Assembly (NCBI RefSeq): GCF_002217755.1
Contig: NZ_BCFL01000020.1
Location: forward strand, 186,001-250,000
Length of the DNA: 64,000 bases
Direction: 5' to 3'
Source: Streptomyces hyaluromycini
GTDB lineage: Bacteria > Actinomycetota > Actinomycetes > Streptomycetales > Streptomycetaceae
Both the position numbers and the translations under genes were made by a program. Shown in pieces: positions 53,486 through 62,602 of this stretch. The notes beneath the pieces were generated by a model, which did no database searches, was not told where the DNA came from, and saw only the letters and a program-made list of their open reading frames with translations. The first letter of the stretch is position 1; each line of letters starts with the position of its first letter.

Positions 53486-54685
53486 TCAGGCGTCGTCGAA
53501 GACGGCCGCCGTGATGTGTTCGGCGATGGCCATGGAGGCCGTGGCCGCCGGCGAGGGGGCGTTGCGTACGGCAGTGATCCGGCCGACCCGGTGGATGCGG
53601 AAGTCGTCGACGAGCGTGCCGTCGCGGTCCAGCGCCTGCGCCCGTACGCCCGCGCCGCCGCGCACCACGTCACGGACGCCGACGCCCGGGACGTACAGCC
53701 TGGCGTCCTTCATGAAGGCGGCCATGGAGAAGGAGCCGCGGTACTCCTTGACGCCGGTACGCCAGTGCCGGCCGGCCATCCGCCAGGTGCCCGGGTAGGC
53801 CGCGAGGGCCAGCAGGTCCCGGGGTGAGACCCGGCTGCGCCGGTACCCCTCCTTGGCGAGGGCGAGGACGGCGTTGGGTCCGACCTCCACCGAGCCGTCG
53901 ACGCGTGGGGTGAAGTGCACGCCGAGGAAGGGGTAGCGCGGGTCGGGCACCGGATAGACGAGGCCCCGCACGAGATGGGCCCGGTCCGGCTTGAGCAGCA
54001 GGTACTCGCCGCGGAAGGGGACGATCCGGGGCTCCTGCCTGTCCTGGGCGAGCCCGGCCACGGAGTCGGACTGGAGGCCGGCGCAGAGGATCAGCCGGTC
54101 CACGCGCACGCGGTCCTGGCCGGAGGCGACCTCGATCCCGCCGGGGACGGTGGTGATCGAGGTGACCGGGAAGCCGAGGCGCACCTCGCCGCCCGAGTCC
54201 ACGACGTCCTTGGCGAACGCGCGGGCGACCGCCGGGTAGTCGGTGATCGCCGTGCGCGGGGAGTGCAGGGCCGCGATACCGCCGACGTGCGGTTCGAGTT
54301 CCCCGATCTCCGCCCGGGAGATCCTCCGCAGCTCCGGCACGTGGTTGTTCTTCGCCCGCTCGTACAGGTTCTGCATCCGGCCGAGCTCGTCCTCGCGGAC
54401 CGCCACGACCAGTTTGCCGATCTCGTCGTACGGCAGCCGCCGGTCCTGGCAGTACTCGCGCAGCAGGGACACGCCCCGCACGCACAGGTCGGCCTTGAGG
54501 CTGCCGGGCGTGTAGTAGATGCCCGCGTGCACCACACCGGAGTTGTGGCCGGTCTGGTGCCGGGAGACCTCCTGTTCCTTCTCGAACACCACGACCCGGG
54601 TGCCGGGGCGGCGCAGGGCGATCTCGCGGGCCGTGGCCAGGCCCACGATGCCGGCGCCGACGACGCCGACCGTCTCGTCAGCCAT
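53486..54685 (-). CDS. lhgO: L-2-hydroxyglutarate oxidase-like FAD enzyme
   Basis: 399 residues from the ATG at 54685, which overlaps the stop of the aldehyde dehydrogenase gene. It has the FAD motif VVGAGIVGLATARE, and EVSRHQTGHNSGVVHAGIYY typical of LhgO. The C-terminal FAD loop is YVPGVGVRDVVRGGAGVRAQA. In this family the enzyme passes electrons to the quinone pool at the membrane while oxidising L-2-hydroxyglutarate. In this context another 2-hydroxyacid could be the substrate. Confidence 0.9.
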   Translation of the reverse strand: MADETVGVVGAGIVGLATAREIALRRPGTRVVVFEKEQEVSRHQTGHNSGVVHAGIYYTPGSLKADLCVRGVSLLREYCQDRRLPYDEIGKLVVAVREDELGRMQNLYERAKNNHVPELRRISRAEIGELEPHVGGIAALHSPRTAITDYPAVARAFAKDVVDSGGEVRLGFPVTSITTVPGGIEVASGQDRVRVDRLILCAGLQSDSVAGLAQDRQEPRIVPFRGEYLLLKPDRAHLVRGLVYPVPDPRYPFLGVHFTPRVDGSVEVGPNAVLALAKEGYRRSRVSPRDLLALAAYPGTWRMAGRHWRTGVKEYRGSFSMAAFMKDARLYVPGVGVRDVVRGGAGVRAQALDRDGTLVDDFRIHRVGRITAVRNAPSPAATASMAIAEHITAAVFDDA

Positions 54686-56138
54686 CGGCCCGCCCCGGGG
54701 CACCGAAGTGGACGGCCACCGTCTTCACGCGCGTGGAGAACCTCAGGACCTCCTCGCCCTGCTCCTTGTAGCCGGTGCCGGAGTCGTGGAAGCCGCCGAA
54801 GGGCAGATGGACGTCCCAGCCGGTGGTCGTCGTGTTGACCGCGACCTGCCCGCACTCGGCCTCGTCGGCGAAGCGGTACGCCGAGCCGAGGTCGCGGGTG
54901 AAGACGGCGGCGGCGAGCCCGAAGCCGGAGTCGTTGACCGCCTCCACGGCCGCGGTGAAGTCGCCGACCGCGCGGACGGCGAGGACGGGCCCGAAGACCT
55001 CCTCCCGCCAGACGGCCATGTCCGGGGTGACACCGGCGAGGACGGTGGGTTCCACGTAGCAGCCGTGCGGCCGGTCGGCGTCCGCCCCGCCCCCCGTGAG
55101 CACGGTCGCGCCCTGCGCCACCGCCCTGCCCAGGTCGGCGAGGACGCTGTCGCGCTGCTTCGGGCTCGACAGCGGGCACAGGGTGGTGGCGGGGTCGGTG
55201 CCCGGGCCGACGGTCAGCGCCCGCACCTCCGCGACCAGCAGCGTGACGAACTCGTCGTGCACCGGCTGCTCCACGATCACCCGGCTGGTGGCCGTGCAGC
55301 GCTGCCCGGCCTGGCCGAAGGAGGCGGCCACGACGGCCTTCGCGGCGGCCGGCAGATCGGCGTCGCGCAGCACCACCGACGCGTTCTTGCCGCCGAGTTC
55401 GCCCTGGAAGCGGACGTTGCGGTCGGCGAGGCGGCGCCGGATGCGGTTGCCCACGGCGTTGGAGCCGGTGAAGGTGATGCCGACGATCCGGGGGTCGTCG
55501 AGGAGGGCCTCCTCGATCTCGGCGGTCCGGCCGGTGACGACGTTGAGGACGCCGGCGGGCAGGCCCGCGTCGTGCAGGGCGCGGGCGAAGTGGAGCCCTG
55601 CCAGGGGAGTCTCGGTGGCCGGCTTGAACACGGCCGCGTTGCCGGTGGCGAGCAGCGGGGCGAGCTTGCGGGCCGGGGTGATCAGCGGGTCGTTCCAGGG
55701 GCTGATCACCAGGATCACGCCGATCGGCTCGCGCTGGGTGTGCGTACGGTGGTCCGGGCGCACGTCGTGCAGGAGGGTGCCGTAGCCCTGGCGGGCGAGG
55801 CCCGCGTAGTACTCCAGGAAGTCGGCGGCCTTCAGGGTCTCGCCGGTCGCCTCGGCCAGGGTCTTGCCGTTCTCGGCGGTGACGTCGGCGGCGATCTCCC
55901 CGGCCCGCTCCCGGATCAGCCGGGCCGCCTCGGTGAAGACCCGGGCCCGTTCGAAGGGGCTGGTGCGCTTCCAGACGGCGAAGCCGCGCTCGGCGTGGTC
56001 GTAGGCCCTGGTGACGTCCTTGGCGGACAGGGCCGGGACGCGGGCGAAGGGGGTGCGGACATCGGCGGGGTCGTGGACGTCGATCCATTCGCCGGTCCTC
56101 ACCCACTCCCCGCCGGAGAGGGTTTCCAGAGTGCGCAT
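54678..56138 (-). CDS. Aldehyde dehydrogenase, benzaldehyde/vanillin-type
   Basis: 486 residues from the ATG at 56138 (AGGAAGTGATCTCC upstream), giving the normal family length. The motifs are SPWNDPLITPARKLAPLLATG, ITFTGSNAVG, GELGGKNAS with the general base Glu, and GQRCTATSR with the catalytic Cys. NAD(P) oxidation of an aryl or semialdehyde is likely. It starts a unit with the LhgO-like gene and is divergent from a small monooxygenase-like gene. Confidence 0.92.
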   Translation of the reverse strand: MRTLETLSGGEWVRTGEWIDVHDPADVRTPFARVPALSAKDVTRAYDHAERGFAVWKRTSPFERARVFTEAARLIRERAGEIAADVTAENGKTLAEATGETLKAADFLEYYAGLARQGYGTLLHDVRPDHRTHTQREPIGVILVISPWNDPLITPARKLAPLLATGNAAVFKPATETPLAGLHFARALHDAGLPAGVLNVVTGRTAEIEEALLDDPRIVGITFTGSNAVGNRIRRRLADRNVRFQGELGGKNASVVLRDADLPAAAKAVVAASFGQAGQRCTATSRVIVEQPVHDEFVTLLVAEVRALTVGPGTDPATTLCPLSSPKQRDSVLADLGRAVAQGATVLTGGGADADRPHGCYVEPTVLAGVTPDMAVWREEVFGPVLAVRAVGDFTAAVEAVNDSGFGLAAAVFTRDLGSAYRFADEAECGQVAVNTTTTGWDVHLPFGGFHDSGTGYKEQGEEVLRFSTRVKTVAVHFGAPGRADG

Positions 56139-56319
56139 GGAGATCACTTCCTTAGTCGTCCGCGGTGCCGGCCGTGCGGGCCGTTTGCGACAACACACCA
56201 TGTGGGAGGGGGTCCACCAGACCCGCGGGGGCAGGCATTGATTGCACTGTGCGGGGGCCGTCGGGCGCATGATCCATGCTGGAATCGGGCGGGCCGGACA
56301 AGACCTGAGGAGAAGACGG

Positions 56320-56607
56320 ATGGCATACACAGTCGTCGCCCACTATCGCTGCGCGCCCGCCGACGAGGCCGCGGTGCGCGCCGCGCTGCTCAAGGCGCGG
56401 GAGGCCACGCGGACGGAGCCCGCGAACCTGATGTACGACGTGCACGTCGTGGAGGGTGAGCCGGGTGGGTTCCTGTTGTACGAGCGGTACGCCGACCGGG
56501 AGGGGTTCGAGGCGCACAAGGCGGCCGAGCACTTCAAGGAGGTCGTCGTGGGGGTGGTGTGGCCGTTGCTCGTGGAGCGCACGGTGACGTTTGCCGAGGT
56601 TCTTTAG
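56320..56607 (+). CDS. Antibiotic biosynthesis monooxygenase (ABM)-fold protein
   Basis: 95 residues, ATG with GAGGAGAAG upstream. It is a ferredoxin-like single domain with VVAHYRCAPADEAAVRAAL, NLMYDVHVVEG and FLLYERYADREGFEAHKAAEHF. The family acts on quinols or small metabolites without cofactors (YgiN type). It is the only plus-strand gene within the second catabolic region, and the divergent 181-base gap to the aldehyde dehydrogenase holds both promoters. Confidence 0.87.
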   Translation: MAYTVVAHYRCAPADEAAVRAALLKAREATRTEPANLMYDVHVVEGEPGGFLLYERYADREGFEAHKAAEHFKEVVVGVVWPLLVERTVTFAEVL

Positions 56608-56658
56608 CGTCTGCCGGGCTGGTGCCGGTGGAGAGGGCGCGGGTGGACTGTGGTTGCG

Positions 56659-56765
56659 CGCGCAGTTCCCCGCGCCCCTAAAAGAAAGGGGCGCTGCACG
56701 AGCGCCCCTTCAGGGGCGCGGGGAACTGCGCGACCAGCCACGACGGCGCCGCAGTCGGCAGATCA
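56659..56765. repeat. Streptomyces interspersed repeat, copy 3, with nested inverted repeats
   Basis: Outer arms of 21 bp (56659-56679 and 56712-56732) are perfect reverse complements beginning CGCGCAGTTCCCC. They enclose an inner hairpin AAGGGGCGCT (56686-56695)/AGCGCCCCTT (56701-56710) with a 5-base loop. The conserved CCAGCCACGACGGCGCCGCAG tail follows. It lies between the convergent ABM and MetE-like genes and can terminate both. Confidence 0.88.
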
Positions 56766-56769
56766 GCGG

Positions 56770-57774
56770 TCAGAACTCGTTGCCCCAGCAATAACGGGCG
56801 ATGGTCTCGACCAGCACCAGTTTGCGCTGTTGGTCCTCTGCGGTCAGCAGTGGCTGCGCAGCCACGTCCGCGAAGCCCCGTGACGGGGATACCGCGCCGT
56901 CCTCCAGGTCCTTGAATTCACCGACCGCGTCGATACGGGACATCACCGTGTCGATGTCCTCCAGCTCCGGCGCCGTCGCGTCGACCACGCCCAGGCAGAA
57001 GTCCCTGTCGTCCGGGAGCGCCTTGACAAGGTCGAGTTCGGCCTGCGTGCCCTGGTCGAACGGGAGGATCCAACGGTCGGCGCCCACGGTGGCGTACAGC
57101 TGCTCGGCGCGGGCCCGGTCCAGCTCGGACGGGGCCGACCAGCCGGGGGCGACACCGATGCGGACGCTCTCCGGGCGCTCGTCCAGCCGTACCGCCAGGG
57201 CGTCGACGGCCAGCGCGTCCGCGAAGGACAGGGCACCGGGGCCGGCCGGGTCGGTGCTCAACTGGGCCAGCAGGAGCGGGTTGTCGAGCTGGATCAGGCG
57301 GACGCCCCTCGACACCAGGAGCTCGATCTCGGCCCGGACGATCTCCGCGAGGGCCTCGCCCAGCTCCCGGGCCGAGGAGACGCCGAGGCCCGGCTGGAAG
57401 GTGGTGGCCGCCAGATACGCCGGAGAGGGCAGCGTGGCCTTCGGGGCGATCACGGTCAGTTCGGCGAGCTTGGCGGCCCAGTCGGCGAGCAGCGGGCCGT
57501 TGGCCTTGGGCAGTGCCTCGGCGACCCAGCGGACCAGGCCGTCCGGGCCCGCCTCGTCGGTTCGGCGGAAGCCCGACACGCCGTCGAGGACCGCGCTGCG
57601 GAAGTCCTCGCGGGGGAAGTCGCCGTCGGTGACGACGGTGGAGCGCAGCTTGCGCTGGTAGGCGACGGCCTCCCGGACCGCCGTGTCGACGGCCTCCGGG
57701 TCGGCGGTGGACAGGCCTGCCGGGCGGACCAGGCTGCCGTGGTGGTCGATGCGGTAGTTGAACGTGTCCGCCAT
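56770..57774 (-). CDS. MetE (cobalamin-independent methionine synthase)-like protein lacking zinc ligands
   Basis: 334 residues of a single MetE C-terminal-type TIM barrel: RLIQLDNPLLLAQL and SPSRGFADVAAQPLLTAEDQQRKL align with the family. The zinc-binding His-x-Cys (HMCY in MetE) is replaced by GVAPGW, and the later Cys of NPDCG is SPSRG. A normal thiol methyl transfer is therefore unlikely. Genes of this group turn up in catabolic clusters. A demethylase or lyase role is possible but unproven. It is last in its operon, with four bases after the HbpS-like gene. Confidence 0.83.
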   Translation of the reverse strand: MADTFNYRIDHHGSLVRPAGLSTADPEAVDTAVREAVAYQRKLRSTVVTDGDFPREDFRSAVLDGVSGFRRTDEAGPDGLVRWVAEALPKANGPLLADWAAKLAELTVIAPKATLPSPAYLAATTFQPGLGVSSARELGEALAEIVRAEIELLVSRGVRLIQLDNPLLLAQLSTDPAGPGALSFADALAVDALAVRLDERPESVRIGVAPGWSAPSELDRARAEQLYATVGADRWILPFDQGTQAELDLVKALPDDRDFCLGVVDATAPELEDIDTVMSRIDAVGEFKDLEDGAVSPSRGFADVAAQPLLTAEDQQRKLVLVETIARYCWGNEF

Positions 57775-57778
57775 GGTG

Positions 57779-58237
57779 TCAGTCCTTTCCGCCGGCGACG
57801 CCCCAGGCCGCGAACTCCAGCTCGTAGCCGAGGGACTTGAGGACCTCCTCGGCGATCTGCTGGTCCTCGTCCGCGGTGCCGCCGGCGATGCCGAGCCCGC
57901 CGATGATCTCGCCGTCCTTCTTGATGGTGAGGCTGCCCTCGGTGGCCATGATCGGCAGGGCGGCGCCGGGGAGCTGGGAGAGCTGGGAGAAGAAGACCGG
58001 CTGGGACTCCTGCCACTTCTTCAGCATCTTGCCGGGGCGCTGCATGATCGCCGCGGTGTAGGCCTTGGCGCGGGCGATGTCGGGGGTGAGCGGGCGGGCG
58101 CCGTCGGGGCGGCGGATGACGATCGGGAAGCCGCCGGCGTCCACGACGGCGACGCTCACCGCCTTGCCGATCTCCTGGGCGCGCTGGTGGGCGGCGCCGA
58201 TGATCTCCTCGGCGGCGGCCAGGGTGAGGCTGGTCAT
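57779..58237 (-). CDS. HbpS/GlcG-family protein
   Basis: 152 residues covering one GlcG/HbpS domain (MTSLTLAAAEEIIGAAHQRAQ, VAVVDAGGFPIVIRRPDGA, IIGGLGIAGGTADEDQQIA). Members are octameric; HbpS binds haem outside the Streptomyces cell, but this one has no signal peptide. Cytosolic relatives occur in many degradation clusters with unclear function. The start overlaps the alpha/beta hydrolase stop. Confidence 0.88.
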   Translation of the reverse strand: MTSLTLAAAEEIIGAAHQRAQEIGKAVSVAVVDAGGFPIVIRRPDGARPLTPDIARAKAYTAAIMQRPGKMLKKWQESQPVFFSQLSQLPGAALPIMATEGSLTIKKDGEIIGGLGIAGGTADEDQQIAEEVLKSLGYELEFAAWGVAGGKD

Positions 58238-59019
58238 GCTGCTTCCTTCGGTGCGGTGAGGGTGCGGCGGAGCCGGGCGACGGCGGTGTTGTACTGCTCG
58301 GGCGCCTCCCAGTACATGGAGTGCGGGGCGTCCGGGACGATCTCCAGGTGCGAGCCGGCCAGCAGCTCGTGGGCGCGGGTGACGGTCTTCACGCTGAGGA
58401 CCGCGTCCCTCTCCCCGGCGAGGAAGGCGACCCGCACGCCCGAGGCCGTGATCTCGTCCAGGGTCGGGCCGTCGGTGTCGAGGTTGCGCAGGTCCTGCAT
58501 CCTGGCCACGTTGAACGTGCCCATCTGCTGGAAGAGGAAGGTGAGGTCGGCCCGCTCCTGCTGGAAGGACCTGGTCAGCAGCCGGTCGATGACGGGCAGT
58601 TTCACGGCTTCCGCGCGGTCGGCGGCGGCCAGTTCCCTGAGCTCGGGGTGGCTGATGCCGCCGAGGGAATGGCCGAGGACGACCGAGGAGACCCGCTCGG
58701 GGCGCAGCAGCGCGGCGCGCAGGGCGGCGACGGAGCCGATGGACTGGCCGACCAGCATGGCGTCGGTGATGTCCTCCTGGTCGAGGACGGCGACCACGTC
58801 ACCGGGGAAGTCCTGGCCGTCGAACTCGGCCATGGACGAGTCGGACTTGCCGAAGCCGCGCAGATCCACGGTGACGACCGTGAACTCCTCTCGCAGTGCG
58901 GCCACTTGCTGCCACCAGGCGGCGTGGTGGCCGCCGCTGCCGTGTACGAACAGGATCGCCGGGCCGCTGCCGTGGCGCTCGTAGTAGATGGAGGTGCCGT
59001 CGGAGTCGGCGAGGGGCAT
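58234..59019 (-). CDS. Alpha/beta hydrolase, meta-cleavage or enol-lactone hydrolase type
   Basis: 261 residues. It has LFVHGSGGHHAAWW (oxyanion loop), LVGQSIGSVAAL (Ser nucleophile), LAGERDAVLS (Asp) and DAPHSMYW (His). It is close in pattern to 3-oxoadipate enol-lactonase and to C-C hydrolases of the meta pathway. Next to an extradiol-type dioxygenase and FAH gene, hydrolysis of a ring-cleavage product is the best guess. Confidence 0.87.
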   Translation of the reverse strand: MPLADSDGTSIYYERHGSGPAILFVHGSGGHHAAWWQQVAALREEFTVVTVDLRGFGKSDSSMAEFDGQDFPGDVVAVLDQEDITDAMLVGQSIGSVAALRAALLRPERVSSVVLGHSLGGISHPELRELAAADRAEAVKLPVIDRLLTRSFQQERADLTFLFQQMGTFNVARMQDLRNLDTDGPTLDEITASGVRVAFLAGERDAVLSVKTVTRAHELLAGSHLEIVPDAPHSMYWEAPEQYNTAVARLRRTLTAPKEAA

Positions 59020-59044
59020 GGGGTGAACTCCCGTACTGATGCGC

Positions 59045-59416
59045 TTAGTTGGGGCGGCGGCTGTGGTAGACGAGCTCGATCATGGTGTGGTCGGGGTCGT
59101 GGATGTAGCAGAACTTGGACTGGTTCTCGGGGCGTTCGATCGGCCGGGTGTGCCGGATGCCCAGTTCCTTGAGATGGGCGAGGAAGTCGTCCCAGTCGTC
59201 GACCTCGACGGCGAAGTGGTAGGGCGCCATGCGCTCCATCTCCTCGACCGGGGTGAAGTGCAGGTCGAAGGTGCCCCGGGTCATCAGCACCACGCGGGTG
59301 TTGGACTTGGGCATGATGCGCTTCATCCCGAAGACCTTGGTGTACCAGGCGGCGGTGCGATCGGGGTCGGTGGTGGGGAAGTTGACGTGGTGGATGTAGC
59401 GGGGTTCCGCGGTCAT
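59045..59416 (-). CDS. Single-domain VOC-family metalloprotein
   Basis: 123 residues from the ATG overlapping the FAH stop. The metal triad can be read as His in YIHHVNFP, His in PYHFAVEV and Glu in DHTMIELVYH, so a 2-His-1-Glu iron or manganese site is plausible. It is half the size of the extradiol-type enzyme upstream. It could be a dioxygenase, an isomerase or a glyoxalase-like enzyme. Confidence 0.86.
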   Translation of the reverse strand: MTAEPRYIHHVNFPTTDPDRTAAWYTKVFGMKRIMPKSNTRVVLMTRGTFDLHFTPVEEMERMAPYHFAVEVDDWDDFLAHLKELGIRHTRPIERPENQSKFCYIHDPDHTMIELVYHSRRPN

Positions 59417-60183
59417 GAGTGGTTGCCTTCCGGGTGTACGGGGTTGGACAGCACGCCGATACCGCTGATCGCGACCTTGACGGTGTCGCCGGGCTCGATC
59501 TGGCAGGTGGACTCGGCGCCCATCCACAGCACGTCACCGGGGTGCAGGGTGATGTGCCTGGTGATCTCGACGATGAAGTCGAAGGGGTCGAAGACCATGT
59601 CCCCGGTCGGGAACGTGGCGCGCACCTCGTCGTTGACGCTCAGGGTGGTCGTCTGGGCGAGCGCGTCGACCTCGGTCTCGATCCACGGCCCCATCGGCTT
59701 GAACGTGTCGCTGTTCTTGCTGCGCCAGAACGTGCGGTCCTGGTGCTGCCAGGTGCGGGCGCTGACGTCGTTGCCGATGGTCCAGCCGAACACCGCCTTG
59801 CGGGCCTCGTCGCGGTCGGCGTACCGGAGCGTGCGGCCGATGACGGCGACGAGTTCCGGCTCGGCCTCGAAGCGTCCGGTCACCTCGGCCGGTTTCACGA
59901 TGGGTGAACGGTGGCCGGTGAGCGCGTTGTTGGCCCGGTAGCCGACCTCGGGACGCTCGGGGGTCGCGGCGCCCATGTGCTCGATGTGCCGCGGGTAGTT
60001 GTAGCCGACGGCGTAGAAGACGCCCGGGACGACGGGCGGCAGCCAGAGGGCCCCGGCGACGGGGATCGTGCCGAGGACGTCGGGTTCGCCCTCCAGCGGC
60101 GACCCGGAGAGCAGTTCGACGCGTGTCTCCCGCACCCGGCCCCAGACCGCCCGGCCCTCCACCGAAACTCGCGCGTACCTCAT
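59413..60183 (-). CDS. Fumarylacetoacetate hydrolase (FAH)-family protein
   Basis: 256 residues. The family core is EAEPELVAVIGRTLRYADRD (divalent-metal ExE), GWTIGNDVSARTWQ and TFKPMGPWIETEVD. FAH-fold enzymes hydrate, decarboxylate or cleave dioxo acids made by meta or gentisate cleavage. The ATG overlaps the aldehyde dehydrogenase stop (ATGA), confirming co-translation. Confidence 0.92.
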   Translation of the reverse strand: MRYARVSVEGRAVWGRVRETRVELLSGSPLEGEPDVLGTIPVAGALWLPPVVPGVFYAVGYNYPRHIEHMGAATPERPEVGYRANNALTGHRSPIVKPAEVTGRFEAEPELVAVIGRTLRYADRDEARKAVFGWTIGNDVSARTWQHQDRTFWRSKNSDTFKPMGPWIETEVDALAQTTTLSVNDEVRATFPTGDMVFDPFDFIVEITRHITLHPGDVLWMGAESTCQIEPGDTVKVAISGIGVLSNPVHPEGNHS

Positions 60184-61628
60184 GGCGTCAGCAGGTGGGA
60201 GACGCGCTTGGTGACCAGGTAGGCGTCCAGCGCCTCCGGCCCGCCCTCGCGGCCGTACCCGCTGTCCTTGACCCCGCCGGAGGGCGCCTCGTGCACCGAG
60301 CCGCCGCAGTGGTTGAGGGAGAGGATGCCGGCCTCCAGTCCGTCGGAGAGCTTCTCGGCGGTGGCGGCCGACCTGGTGAAGCCGTAGGCGGCCAGCCCGT
60401 AGGGCAGGGAGTTGGCGGTGGCGAGGGCGTCGTCGAGGTCGCTGAACGGCACGATCGGTGCGAGCGGCCCGAACGGCTCCTCGGACAGCAGGTCGGCGTC
60501 CGCCGGTACGTCGGTGAGGACGGTCGGGGCGAAGAAGTAGCCGGGGCGGTCGAGCCGTTCGCCGCCGGTGCGGACGGTGGCTCCCTTGCTGACCGCGTCC
60601 GCCGTCAGCCGCTCGGTCGAGCGCAGCCGGCGTTCGTTCGCGAGGGGGCCCATGGTGGTGCCCTGGGTCAGTCCGTCGCCGACCACGAGCGACTCGGCGG
60701 CCTTCACGAACTCGGCGGTGAAGTCCTCGACCAGGGACTCGTGGACCAGGAAACGGCTGGGTGAGGTGCACACCTGGCCGGCGTTGAAGAACTTGGCCTG
60801 GGCGGCGCGGCGGGCGGCCTGTCCGGGGTCGGCGTCGGCGCAGACGATGACCGGGGCGTGGCCGCCGAGCTCCATCAGGGACGGCTTCATGACCTTGCCG
60901 GTCTCGGCGGCGAGGAGTTTGCCGACGGGCACCGAGCCGGTGAAGGCGATCATCCGGGTGACCGGAGAGGCGATGAGGCGGGCGGAGACCTCGGCGGGTT
61001 CGCCGAAGACCAGGTTGAGCACCCCGGCGGGCAGGCCCGCGTCCGCGTAGCACTCCACCAGGGCGGCGGCCGTCGCCGGGGTCTCCTCGGAGGCCTTGAT
61101 GACGATCGAGCAGCCGGCCGAGAGGGCCGAGGAGATCTTCCGGTTGGGTCCGCCGACCGGGAAGTTCCAGGGGACGAAGGCGGCGACGGGGCCGATGGGT
61201 TCGCGGCGGACGGTGAGGACCGTGCCGGGCGCGGACGGGATGATCCGGCCGTACGCGCGCCGGGCGTCCTCGGTGTGCCAGCGCAGGGTGTCGGCGGTCC
61301 GCTTGGCCTCGCCGGTCGACTCGGCGAGGGTCTTGCCCTGCTCCAGGGTCATAACGCGGCCGATGGCGGCGGCGCGTTCGGCGATCAGGTCGGCGGCGCG
61401 GTCCAGGATCGCGCTGCGCTTCGCGATCGAGGTCGCGCGCCACACCCTGAATCCGTGCTCGGCGGCTTCGAGCGCGCGGTCCAGGTCGGCGGGGGTGGCG
61501 AGGGGGACCTCGCCGATCGTCTCCTCGGTGGCCGGGTTGACGACGGGGGCGGTCCGTCCGGAGCCGCCCTGGCACCACTCGCCCGCTATGTGCATGCGGA
61601 CGGCGGGATAGCCGTGGTCGGTGGTCAT
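60180..61628 (-). CDS. Aldehyde dehydrogenase, succinate-semialdehyde/hydroxymuconic-semialdehyde type
   Basis: 482 residues from the ATG at 61628; the longer open frame beyond it is antisense-like shadow. The motifs are VPWNFPVGGPNRKISSALSAG, MIAFTGSVPVG, MELGGHAPV with the base Glu, and NAGQVCTSPSR with Cys. In this context it probably oxidises a ring-cleavage semialdehyde. It follows the extradiol-type gene by 32 bases. Confidence 0.93.
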   Translation of the reverse strand: MTTDHGYPAVRMHIAGEWCQGGSGRTAPVVNPATEETIGEVPLATPADLDRALEAAEHGFRVWRATSIAKRSAILDRAADLIAERAAAIGRVMTLEQGKTLAESTGEAKRTADTLRWHTEDARRAYGRIIPSAPGTVLTVRREPIGPVAAFVPWNFPVGGPNRKISSALSAGCSIVIKASEETPATAAALVECYADAGLPAGVLNLVFGEPAEVSARLIASPVTRMIAFTGSVPVGKLLAAETGKVMKPSLMELGGHAPVIVCADADPGQAARRAAQAKFFNAGQVCTSPSRFLVHESLVEDFTAEFVKAAESLVVGDGLTQGTTMGPLANERRLRSTERLTADAVSKGATVRTGGERLDRPGYFFAPTVLTDVPADADLLSEEPFGPLAPIVPFSDLDDALATANSLPYGLAAYGFTRSAATAEKLSDGLEAGILSLNHCGGSVHEAPSGGVKDSGYGREGGPEALDAYLVTKRVSHLLTP

Positions 61629-61660
61629 GAAGGGGTGCCCTCTCAGGTTCGGGACCAGGT

Positions 61661-62581
61661 TCAGGACGCGGTGGGGGCTTCCTGGTCGCGGTTGGTGCGC
61701 AGGGCCCAGATGTGGTGCGGCGGGGTCGTCTCGTGGACCCGGGTGCCGTACTTCTCGTCGGCCCGGTCCATGTCGGCGGCGTACTCGACGCGGCCGCCGC
61801 ACGGGGCGTGCAGGAAGCGGAAGACGTTGGAGCCGATGGTGTGCCGGCCGAGCCTGCGGGCCTCCCGCCAGCCGTGCTCGATCATGTAGTTGCCGCCCTC
61901 GATCACGTCGTCGAAGCCGGGCACCTCGTAGGCGATGTGGTTGACGCCCGCCTTGTCGGGGCGGTGGCACAGCAGCATGGTGTGCTGGTCGTCGTCGCCG
62001 GGGGCCTGCATGAACACGCCCATCGGCTCGACCACGTCGGTCGGGCGGAACCCGAGCCGGTCGACGTAGAAGCCGACGGCGGCCTCGCGGCCCTCCTTGG
62101 GGATGTTCAGGGCGACATGGCACATGCGCAGCGGGCGGACCCGGGTGATCGGCTCCAGGGCGGTGTTCCAGCGGGTGACGCTGCCGAGGGTGTTGGCCGG
62201 GCGGGGGGTGACCGGGGCCGGCGCGGGGCGGGCCAGGGTCAGGCCGACGCCGAAGCCGGTCTCGTCGACGGTGTGGTGGACGCCGTCGGCGCTCTCCCGG
62301 ACCTCGCGGTCCCGGCCCGCCTCCGCGACGAGCCGCTCCAGCTCCTGCGGTGTGTCGACGCCCCAGACGACCTCGCGCAGCGTCGGCCCGTCCTCGACAG
62401 GGGCCGGCAGCGACGGCGACGGCAGGGTGTCGAGGTGGAGGGTCTGGCCGGTCCGGGTCTCGAACACCGCGTGCTCGTCGGTCCGTTCCACCGCCGACAG
62501 CCCGAAGTCGTCGAAGAACCGGACACATACGCCGAGGTCGTCGATGCCGTAGGTGACCGATTCGATTCTCTGGATTCCCAT
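61661..62581 (-). CDS. Two-domain VOC extradiol dioxygenase-like enzyme
   Basis: 306 residues with tandem VOC modules. The C-terminal module carries a complete iron triad: His in RMCHVALNIP, His in GVNHIAYEVPGFDD and Glu in GGRVEYAADMD. This matches type-I extradiol enzymes such as BphC and catechol 2,3-dioxygenase. It is the first gene of the aromatic unit; two inverted repeats lie just upstream. It should open a catecholic ring next to the diol. Confidence 0.9.
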   Translation of the reverse strand: MGIQRIESVTYGIDDLGVCVRFFDDFGLSAVERTDEHAVFETRTGQTLHLDTLPSPSLPAPVEDGPTLREVVWGVDTPQELERLVAEAGRDREVRESADGVHHTVDETGFGVGLTLARPAPAPVTPRPANTLGSVTRWNTALEPITRVRPLRMCHVALNIPKEGREAAVGFYVDRLGFRPTDVVEPMGVFMQAPGDDDQHTMLLCHRPDKAGVNHIAYEVPGFDDVIEGGNYMIEHGWREARRLGRHTIGSNVFRFLHAPCGGRVEYAADMDRADEKYGTRVHETTPPHHIWALRTNRDQEAPTAS

Positions 62582-62602
62582 GGATTCCTCGTTTCCGGGT
62601 CG

